From Microvelia longipes (lineage: Eukaryota > Arthropoda > Insecta > Hemiptera > Veliidae): a stretch of DNA of 64,000 nt. The notes below the pieces were generated by a model. That model saw only the letters and a list, made by a program, of their open reading frames with translations. It was not told the origin of the DNA and made no database searches. The DNA lies in assembly GCA_018340805.1 (NCBI GenBank), contig JACMZG010001913.1, positions 21,102,775 through 21,166,774 on the forward strand. Direction: 5' to 3'. The translations under genes and the position numbers were made by a program. How positions within the stretch are numbered: the first letter of the stretch is position 1; every line of letters begins with the position of its first letter. Shown here piece after piece: positions 56,259-64,000 of this stretch.

Positions 56259-57042
56259 ACACACGGCCAAAATTAGTTGACAGCGCGCCAAAAATCTGTT
56301 AGGGAATTAATTCTATTGGTTCAGGCCGAGTACTCCCCTTCCTCTTCCACCCCATGCCAACCTCGGTGCAAAAAATTACTTTTTCTAAATAAAATTATAA
56401 AAAGACAACACTGGTTTAAAAAGTGTGTTACCTCGCATCGCTTTTTCCCTTATGGTGCATTACGTAATTAACAATTTTAACTCTCATTGATTTAATCATT
56501 AGTTGTTTTGACGGATATTTTGTGGTATAGACTAACCTTGATGTTTAGCTGTTTACAGAGTCTGTAAACAGTTCTGATGATGGCGTAAAGTCGAAGCCGG
56601 TAAGATATAATTTTTTATACTATTGTGGTTGACAATATACTAATTGTTTTCAATTCTAGTGGTTTTTATAACTTACTCCACTTAGTTCGTACTTCCGAAC
56701 AAAGTTAAAGCAACACTTAATTGATAACTTTAAAGACAATAATGAAATAATAAAACAATAATACATTAATGATACAATAATACTATACTAATAATAATAC
56801 AATGTTTTTACTTAAAATGTTAATACATTTTTTTTAATTAACATTTTAAGTAAAAACATTGTTGTATTATTAGTATAGTATTATAAATAAAATCTAATGA
56901 TAAAATTCAAAACATAACCTGACTTACAGTGTTGCCAGAGGAGGAAATTTTTTTTGTTACTTAAAAAGCGATTCTTTCGTTAAAAAAGGAGGTTCAAAGC
57001 ATCTCAATTTTGGCGGGCTGTCAACTGATTTTAGCCGTGTGT
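56259..57042. mobile_element. Tc1/mariner-like MITE, TA duplication
   Basis: The ends ACACACGGCCAAAATTAGTT and AACTGATTTTAGCCGTGTGT, with GACAGC/GCTGTC further in, lie between TA dinucleotides (56257-56258 and 57043-57044). The 784-bp interior is non-coding and holds a hammerhead-like scrap (56527-56622) and an A/T palindrome (about 56770-56880). A short relative lies at 8719-8870. Confidence 0.8.
56570..56600 (+). ncRNA. Degenerate hammerhead motif
   Basis: CTGATGA (56574-56580) is followed by a weak stem II and GAAG instead of GAAA, then CCGGT. A perfect hairpin GTTTACAG/CTGTAAAC lies just upstream. The 7-bp repeat TTGTGGT (56520 and 56623) may be its duplication. Predicted to be inactive. 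Confidence 0.45.
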
Positions 57043-58189
57043 TATTCAATAATCAAATTCTGTAATTTACGTGTTAGTCATTTTAAATAGACAGAATAAA
57101 ATCCACGTTTTATGCTTTGCCGCTTATCAGAAATACCCCTGCGGGAACAATCTAATGTGGGATAATAGTTGAGGTCAAAATCTCTTATTTTCTTTCAATA
57201 ACTATTGATTATCTTGCATTTATCTGGTTTAAAATAACGATAATTAACAAATAATCACTATAATTAGTAATAACAATAATAAAATAATAATTAATAATAA
57301 TAATTAAATGTCTTTATTAAATATTACGATTAATAATTGTTGCTTAATATTTCTTAATAATCTTTTAAAATACAACTTGAGAAAAACTTGGTTATTTCTG
57401 CGCTGGCTCTTCTGTTTACTTTTAAAATAAAGTTTTCAAAGAAAATACCAAATGATTGAACGCTTTTTAAACGATTTTTCTCGATTTATTTGTACAAGTT
57501 TACTCTTTTCTCCATTTTCTGAAGTAAGATTAATCATATAAACTCAAGTATTTCAGATTTCGGATTTGGCAACACAATACTTTTCGTATTTACTGTAGAT
57601 AACTTGTAAAGTATTTTATTTTTCATTATTTAGGTTTGATAAACCGTTTAAATATTTAAAATATATTAACACAAGTTTAAGTATAATTTAAGACGTTTTT
57701 CAGTAAATTTTTAACAGAAATTAATGTGTATGAGCTGGGTTACTTGGAGGGAAGAAAAGTTTGGTTATGTTTTCAATGCTTGACTTATAGTGGTATAAAA
57801 TTTAAAATATTCTTATTACATGGTTTTGCTTTGTAACAAAAAATAATGTAAACCTCCAAGAATATGGATTTGAAGTGGTCTTAGGGAGGCGCCTAGAGAC
57901 AAAACAATTTGGAACCAAGCGAATGCCCCTGTTTCTGTTTGCAATTATATCTATTAAATAACATATTTTATCGTCTCTTATATATTAGTATAACAGCGAT
58001 GTTTAGATATTATTGAGTACTTTTATATTATTTGAGTTTTTATTGTATTGAAAGATCTCGGTATTATGTCTAAGATTGGTATGAGACGTATATAAAGAGG
58101 CACTTGAGGCATTGAATGTAATGAGGTCCGAAGCGTACACATGTTGGGTTATATTATATATTGAGTTTGTTGTTATGTATCTTCCACTC
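57043..58189. other. Unassigned sequence with repeat scraps
   Basis: 57125-57165 (ACCCCTGCGGGAACAATCTA) resembles the body of the SINE at 43310-43543. 57550-57600 (TCGGATTTGGCAACACAATACTTTTC) is a 5S-bearing repeat scrap. Otherwise AT-rich. Confidence 0.45.
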
Positions 58190-58375
58190 GAAGGTTAAGA
58201 TGCATGACGCGTTCAATATACTGATAATCTATCTTTAAACTCCGGTTGATGTTCTTCACCGCAGCCCAATGCCAGTGCTATAGTGCTGCAAAGGAAGGCA
58301 TCAGTTGGAACCAGAAATTCGGTTGAAAGCTCTGGCTCTGCGTGGAGTACGCGACGTAGACTTCATTTTTTTTCT
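58190..58375 (-). other. Coding-like GC-richer island, unidentified
   Basis: The minus strand has a frame open for about 50 codons (including LVPTDAFLCSTIALALGCGE) that ends VY-stop. I do not recognise it. The other frames are shorter. It could be a pseudo-exon or a transposon coding relic. Confidence 0.25.
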
Positions 58376-58979
58376 CCCACAGGGTAAAAACTTTAATGTT
58401 TACATTTCAGATTAGGGAACATAACATTTTTAAAAAATAACCTTAGCTACCAAAATGGCCTTTATCCCCAGCAAGTCAACTAAAACATGTTCTAATTTGC
58501 CATTTTTTGATGACTTTTACCCAAAAATTAAAACTGATACCAAATTTGGTAACTTAAATAAATTACATTAAAGCAGCACATTGACAAATCACAATCGCAT
58601 TAATATTCTGAGAAATTATTAATACTTGTGTGTTTCCATAATACTTCCACTGGACGTTATGTATAGAATTTTCTTTGCACGAATTAGCTTCATTAAACAT
58701 GAATATGTTACGTGTAAGCAGTAAAATATAGTTATTTAATCTAATAAAATCTAGTCTCTTCTATGTGCCCTAAACTGATTTTCATTCTGAGAAATTTTAT
58801 ACCAATCCCCATGTTCCGGTAATTTCTCATTAAACTATTTCCAGACAAACATCATAGATTTTCGTTAAGTACTCATTTCTTGTGATTTATAACAAAAACT
58901 CATTATTGAAAAATGACTGCGGAACACGGTGATGGGTAGATAATTTTTGAAAATTTACTGTTCTTTCCCAAACTACCTT
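58376..58979. other. Unassigned AT-rich sequence
   Basis: Nothing recognised. Confidence 0.5.
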
Positions 58980-59212
58980 CTTTATATTAAAGCATGCTAT
59001 GCTTTATTATATATTAAAGCATTTTAATAATATATACTTTAAATAATATATTAAAGCATTAAATAATATATACTTTAATATACATATATTAAAGCATTTT
59101 AATAATATATACTTTAATATACATATATTAAAGCATTTTAATAATATATACTTTAATATACATATATTAAAGCTTTTAATAATAATACTTTAATATATAT
59201 TAAAGTAATAAA
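58980..59212. repeat. Roughly 39-bp AT-rich minisatellite
   Basis: Four to five copies of TATATTAAAGCATTTTAATA plus ATATATACTTTAATATACA, partly palindromic. Confidence 0.85.
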
Positions 59213-59661
59213 AGTGGTTACAAAATTATCATATTGGGTAATAGCTACACAAAGTAATATGCTTCATTTTCTGACGTTAGTTCGCTTAAAAAATGGTAAA
59301 TTTGAACTCATATGAGTGAAACCAAAGAGATCACTGGGAGTCGAAAAGACCAAGGGGAAGAGACCTTTTTCAAAAGTCTAGGACCGTGTTTTCCTCAGAT
59401 TTCTATCGTTTTAATGTTGGTGCATTTAAAATTACCCCTCCTCCCAGTATAGTTTTTGACTAACTTTCCTCCCAGTAAGTTTCATGACTTAATTCGGTAT
59501 CCAGATCCTATGGATTAATTACAATATAACCTTTTGGATTACCCTTGTCATCCTTTCCTTATCAATTTTTAGATGGAGAACTTCTTTCAAAACTCACGAG
59601 AAATGGTATAAAAGTAACGAAATCGGTACATCGTACATCGCCGACAAACATAAGGGATACG
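59213..59661. other. Unassigned sequence
   Basis: Nothing recognised. Confidence 0.45.
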
Positions 59662-59992
59662 TTATTTGGCAAAGATATATAAAGTGATCGTTATTTTTCG
59701 TGCTATGAATAATATATTTGAGAAAGAAATATTAAGTGATCGTTATTTTTCTTTATATGAATAATATATTTGACAAAGGAATATTAAGTGATCGTTATTT
59801 TTCTTGCTATGAATAATACATTTGACAAAGGAATATTAAGTGATCGTTATTTTTCTTGCTATGAATAATACATTTGGCAAAGGAATATTTAGTGATCGTT
59901 ATTATCCTTGCTATGAATAATACATTTGACAAAGGAATATTAAGTGATCGTTATTTTTCTTGCTATGAATAATGCATTTGACTTAAGAAGAT
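59662..59992. repeat. 52-bp minisatellite
   Basis: About six copies of TAAGTGATCGTTATTTTTCT plus TGCTATGAATAATACATTTGACAAAGGAATAT. The last copies run into a (TA)n tract (60037-60104) after a short unique stretch. Units are not a multiple of three, so it does not encode a repeat protein. Confidence 0.9.
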
Positions 59993-60036
59993 CAATAGAG
60001 TATAATACACCTTTGTCCAATCGAAATGTGACTAAG

Positions 60037-60104
<68 letters not shown>
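60037..60104. repeat. (TA)n microsatellite
   Basis: Pure TA of about 68 bp. Overlapping frames on both strands are artefacts. Confidence 0.95.
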
Positions 60105-60106
<2 letters not shown>

Positions 60107-60954
60107 CACGTTTTATGTTAGTCTGTGATGATGGTGTACAGATTTTTTTAGTTTTTATATATATATTCTCGTGAGTTTTAAGTGACGCTGTCACTCTAAA
60201 AATTGTTAAAGGAAGCAAGAAGGTAATACAAAAGGTTTATGTAATATTAATTGACTTTTAGCAAATTTCCAATATGTCCTTTCCATTCCATTTCTGTACC
60301 CGTATAGCTCCGAAGTTCTTAAAGTCGAAATAGTTGCATCATTAACTTACAAGCCCTAAGTTTGTTCTCATCATTCCTTTTAATTTGCTTAAACTTTAAA
60401 GACATCTGCAAAATTATCCACATTGATTTATTTAGGTTAATTGTTAGATATTTTAATGTAATTTATTATTAATTTTCTACATTAAGATTTTAATGTAATA
60501 TATTTTAGTGAGCGATACTTTTTTATAATGTACCTTTAATTAAACAAAACCCACTTGTTGTTACATATCATCTTTTAAATATGTCGGAAATAATTTAAAG
60601 TTTTTTCTTGTTTTTAATCTTTCAAAGTTCTTTTTAAGTTGTTTAAATTAAGCTTTACTAAAGTTAAGATTGGAAAAGTAGTAGAACAGTTTTTATTTTT
60701 CCTAGGAGTTATGCTTTTATTTTTAATCGCGATAAAAGTCCTCTTAAGACTAATGGTAACACTTAGTGGAATTAAACATTTTTTTCTCTGCCTGACCACT
60801 CAAGTTTTTAAAAAGAAAAAAATGATCCCATTTTTTCACTTTTTAAATTTTTTTGTTCGTAAATGCAACATATAAAGACACTTTTTTGTTACCTCCATCA
60901 TTCTTATATTTTTAGCAAATTGTTATTAGAAAGTTTAAAACAAAAGTGATGTTG
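60105..60954. other. Unassigned AT-rich sequence
   Basis: Overlapping frames at 60614-60875 on both strands show no recognisable domain. Confidence 0.45.
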
Positions 60955-61172
60955 AATGATTAGAATGAGCGTGAATGAAGTCCACTAAAAATAATGAAAA
61001 CTACAAAGTCTCTCCACACAGCAAACTTTATTGGCAAAGCGCTTTCAACCTACAAAGAGGCCATCATCAGTGCAATACCTACAAACAAGTATAAGAAAAT
61101 AAAAGGTTGAAAGCTCTTTGCCAATAAAGTTTTGTTTTGTGGAGAGACTTCGTAGTTTTCATTATTAACACA
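60955..61172 (-). mobile_element. Hammerhead fold-back element, partly deleted
   Basis: TGATGTTG at 60947-60954 and 61173-61180 is the clearest direct repeat (8 bp). The arms ATAATGAAAACTACAAAGTC and GACTTCGTAGTTTTCATTAT carry the GTCTCTCCAC motif. The left arm has a full minus-strand hammerhead. The right arm keeps only GGTTGAAAGCTCTTTGCC. The tail GAGCGTGAATGAAGTCCAC is on the left. Confidence 0.82.
61034..61073 (-). ncRNA. Hammerhead ribozyme motif
   Basis: Minus strand: CTGATGA, stem II GGCC/GGTT with a CTCTTTGTA loop, GAAA, palindrome AGCGCT, T at the cleavage position, and stem I GCA/TGC. It matches the 20.5-kb copy. Confidence 0.7.
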
Positions 61173-61241
61173 TGATGTTGTTACGATGAAGGAAGTAAAG
61201 GTTGGGGAAGTGGGGAGTGTCCATCTTGGCTTCTTTATTTC

Positions 61242-61425
<184 letters not shown>

Positions 61426-61657
61426 TTTGTAAGTGTGTACGAGTTTTGGACGCATTTTAACGGGGACATAAATTCGAATCATATGTGGTTTTTATGACAA
61501 AAGTAAGAGGAATTTGGAGGACCCATCCCGGTTAATCGGCAAACAGATCCATCAGCTACGATGAAACGTCATAGCAAAAATAGAATATTTTTAGGATGGG
61601 TTTAATTGTCTTTAAAAAAAGACACTAAATTTCATTAATAGTTGATTAAAAATTTCT
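61426..61657. other. Unassigned sequence
   Basis: Short stretch before the tRNA; nothing recognised. Confidence 0.45.
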
Positions 61658-61730
61658 TGGAGGCGCCGGGCATCGATCCCGGTACCTCTCGCATGCTAAG
61701 CGAGCGCTCTACCATCTGAGCTACGCCCCC
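61658..61730 (-). tRNA. tRNA-Ala (AGC)
   Basis: Reverse complement is identical over 73 nt to the copies at 12641 and 36468. It has a full cloverleaf, anticodon AGC, intact A and B boxes and discriminator A. A run of five T follows within 10 nt on the minus strand (AGAAATTTTTAATC), adequate for Pol III termination. Confidence 0.95.
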
Positions 61731-62106
61731 TGTTGTGTGATTAAAGGTAAATATTGAATTTTACAAAAAAAGAAGTTTAGGGTGTGGTATTATTCAGTAG
61801 TGCAGATAATGTAGTGAAAGTATCTCACTGAAGGACTTCATACTATCCTGCCATATTTTTATCGTATATGCATGTGACATATCTAATTCGACAGAATAAC
61901 CATTCAGTCAACAACTTAAAGTACACATTAGTCTCTTGAAGCATTGTCTGTCGGCTGTGATGACGGCCTAATTGTTAAAATCCCCCGAGGTTGTTTGTTG
62001 CTTTGTCTTGAAGACTTAAGTACTTCATTAATACTATAAATTGATTTTTGAAATATAAGAATTTAACATTTAAAGAAAAATAATAATTTGGTTGGTTTTA
62101 ATGCGT
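61731..62106. other. Unassigned sequence
   Basis: Nothing recognised. Confidence 0.45.
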
Positions 62107-62192
62107 ACATAAGTATGTATTAACAGAGTGAAAAATCTGGTACGGGGTACCTCAGAACTTTTCCTCGTCATATCGAGTTCGCTATGCTTATC

Positions 62193-62365
62193 CTCATTAC
62201 TTCGGACTACGTTCGCTCATCCTCTCTACTTCGGACCTCTCACTACGTCGCTCATCCTCTCTACTTCGGACTACGTTCGCTCATCCTCTCTACTTCGGAC
62301 TACGTTCGCTCATCCTCTCTACTTCGGACTACGTTCGCTCATCCTCACTACTTTGGACTACGTTC
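62193..62365 (-). repeat. 29-bp tandem expansion inside the repeat
   Basis: Six copies of TACTTCGGACTACGTTCGCT plus CATCCTCTC. The family normally has one or two copies of this GAGCGAAGCGAGTCCGAAG-type motif. One unit is modified (CTCTCACTACGTCGCTC). Confidence 0.88.
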
Positions 62366-62547
62366 GCCCGTCATCAGAATATACAATTCGATAAATTAAT
62401 ACTGCAGCACGTCTTCGGACTCGCTTCGCTATTCCTCTGACCACGCTTGATGCTGCTTATCTTTTATGATCCAATTAAAATCGTGGATATACTTGTCGTA
62501 CAGTTAAAATCCGGATTTGTTTGGTATGTGATTTGATAAAAATTAAA

Positions 62548-62817
62548 AGACAAAAATTTTATAGGGACCTCTATTTTAAATATTCAAGCTTCTTTTGAGG
62601 AGGAATAGGTCCTAATTAATACAAAAAAAACTAATTTTGCCGAGCTTTCGATATGTTACTCTAGTTGTTGTCCTAACATCTAGTGTAAACCACCATGTAA
62701 CTGTTTTTGTTATTATTTGATATGTTAAGCCTTGAAAAGATTAAATTATATCGAAAGCTCGGCAAAATTAGTTTTTTTTGTATTAATTAGGACCTATTCC
62801 TCCTCAAAAGCTTGAAT
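62548..62817 (-). mobile_element. Fold-back element, third family, 12-bp duplication
   Basis: ATAAAAATTAAA at 62536-62547 and 62818-62829. The arms ATTCAAGCTTCTTTTGAGGA...GCCGAGCTTTCGATAT and their complement pair over about 70 bp. ATATCGAAAGCTCGGC resembles the GAAA/stem III half of a hammerhead, but no CTGATGA core is present. The tail (AGACAAAAATTTTATAGGGA) is on the left, as in the other minus-sense fold-backs. Confidence 0.82.
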
Positions 62818-63150
62818 ATAAAAATTAAACTAATGTTGATGAAACTTGAAACAAATATGTTAGTCTTATACATGGCTACATGCATCGCCAATCTTAATCA
62901 GATCGCAACATTTTGTTTGCGCATTTGGGTTAAAGACGTCATAAAAAAATATTTTCCGAAGAGTCCAATTAAACCTAAGTTTCAGCTCTCTAGCATAAAT
63001 ACACTGGGAGCTAATATGATGACAGACACAAATAGCTAGACAACTTTGTTAAAACCACTCAGAAGGCCTCAAAAATTCCCGTTTCGGATTTTTTGCAAAC
63101 ACAATACTTTTCCCATGTACATATCTACGGTATAAATGAGTAAAAGTAAA

Positions 63151-63547
63151 AAAATGAAAAGTTCAAAGTAAAAATATAAAATAAGCCAGAAATATAAAAG
63201 ATCATGGAACATGTATTGAACACAAAGGGAGATGTAAAGACAAATTGCTTTAAAAAAACCTTTTAAATCCCTTGCAACTCATAGTCATTACTAATTAAAA
63301 GCTTAGCTCACAAAGACATGGATTAGCTCTAACATTGCGGAAAAAGTTGTTAATAAATTATTCGGAATTATTTGAAAAGAATAAGTGATCCGACAAAGAT
63401 AAAAGTACAATATATTTAATATTAATTTTGAATTAAGTAGTAGGAGTGCTTAACTGTAGACTTATTATTAGGTTGTCTTATAAAGCACAAATAGAATACC
63501 GGTAGTACCCCAAATAAATCCTTTTAAATCAAATCATTTAATATTCA
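63151..63547. other. Unassigned AT-rich sequence
   Basis: Nothing recognised. Confidence 0.5.
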
Positions 63548-63962
63548 TTACTATTTGTTGCTGCTTCCCTATTATTTGTTTTAATTTTCATTTCTTTCCT
63601 ATTATTTGTTTTAATTTTCATTTCTTTCCTATTATTTGTTTTAATTTTTATTTCTTCTCTTTTATTTGTTTTAATTTTCATTTCTTCCCTTTTATTTGTT
63701 TTAATTTTTTTTTTTTACCTATTATCTGTTTTAATTTTTATTTCTTCTATTTTATTTGTTTTAATTTTTATTTCTTCCCTTTTATTTGATTTAATTTTTA
63801 TATCTTCCCTTTTATTGTTTTAATTTTTATTTCTTCCCTTTCCTTCCCTTTTATTTGTTTTAATTTTTATTTCTTCCCTTTTATTTCCTTTAATTTTCAT
63901 TGCTTCCCTTTTATTTGTTTTAATTTTTATCCTTTCCCTTTAATTTGTATTATCGCTTCCCT
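63548..63962. repeat. 30-bp T-rich minisatellite
   Basis: About 13 copies of TTATTTGTTTTAATTTTYAT plus TTCTTYCCTW, with degenerate copies at both ends. One strand is strongly pyrimidine/T-biased. The array ends just before the window edge. Confidence 0.9.
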
Positions 63963-64000
63963 ATTATTTTTTGGAATTATTATTGCATCCCTATCACTTA

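Larger units (their letters stand above)
62107..63150 (-). mobile_element. 5S-bearing repeat, full length, with expanded array and fold-back
   Basis: After an A run it starts TCTGGTACGGGGTACCTCAG. It carries the tandem array (62193-62365), a truncated 5S-like block (CCACGCTTGATGCTGCTTATC, 62441-62461), a fold-back insertion at 62548-62817 and the rest of the repeat to TATCTACGGTATAAATGAG. No coding capacity. Confidence 0.85.

Noticed and set aside
62128..62394. Leucine/serine-rich repeated frames
   Set aside because: They are translations of the 29-bp array within a 5S-bearing repeat.
62630..62665. Hammerhead in the third fold-back family (CGAAAGCTCGGC)
   Set aside because: Only the GAAA/stem III half is similar. 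No CTGATGA core within a usable distance on either strand.

Overview
This is a 64 kb stretch of AT-rich, gene-poor animal genomic DNA. I find no intact protein-coding gene. The kind of organism is inferred from eukaryotic-type tRNA-Ala(AGC) genes, long (TA)n microsatellites, tRNA-headed SINEs, Tc1/mariner-like MITEs, a decayed Penelope-like reverse transcriptase and an arthropod-like 5S rRNA fragment inside a dispersed repeat. An arthropod is my best guess; the species cannot be read from the sequence. Most of the listed open frames run through microsatellites, tandem repeats or copies of the dispersed repeats.

Two repeat systems dominate. The first is a roughly 1 kb non-coding family, called here the 5S-bearing repeat. 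One end carries a palindrome built on ACTTTTCCTCATTTATACC. About 200 bp from the other end is a block of about 50 nt that matches the internal promoter part of 5S rRNA. That other end is CCCGTACCCGA followed by a T run. Copies or pieces occur on both strands near 4.0-5.4, 8.9, 10.2, 11.9, 13.0-13.8, 15.3, 22.8, 24-25, 26.6, 27.9, 31.3, 37.6, 38.7, 42.6, 44.0, 45.1, 46.6, 48.5, 50.2, 53.5 and 62.1-63.1 kb.

The second system is a set of short fold-back elements, mostly 130-655 bp, whose arms carry hammerhead ribozyme cores: CTGATGA, a short stem II, GAAA, then a palindromic stem III. They share the outer motif GTCTCTCCAC/GTGGAGAGAC, have a 30-45 nt tail on one side and are flanked by direct repeats of mostly 11-14 bp. 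Good cases are at 5.4, 13.4, 14.8, 15.1, 20.4, 32.5, 35.2, 47.2, 53.6, 61.0 and 62.5 kb. This is the architecture expected of Penelope-like element terminal repeats, and a Penelope-like RT relic with an RYVDD motif lies at 15.6-16.1 kb on the minus strand. The fold-backs are probably non-autonomous relatives moved by such an RT. Several sit in or next to the terminal hairpin of 5S-bearing repeats, which therefore looks like an insertion hot spot.

The rest is Tc1/mariner-like MITEs (34.6 and 56.3 kb), other inverted-repeat elements (2.7, 4.6, 5.8, 47.9, 49.6, 52.5 and 55.3 kb), two SINEs (32.6 and 43.3 kb), many minisatellites (units of about 29-104 bp), microsatellites, and three identical tRNA-Ala(AGC) genes plus one decayed copy. 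A few GC-richer islands (8.2, 11.8, 18.0, 39.8-40.5 and 58.2 kb) remain unexplained. The only functions I can propose are tRNA-Ala transcription and self-cleavage by the ribozyme motifs, which is untested.
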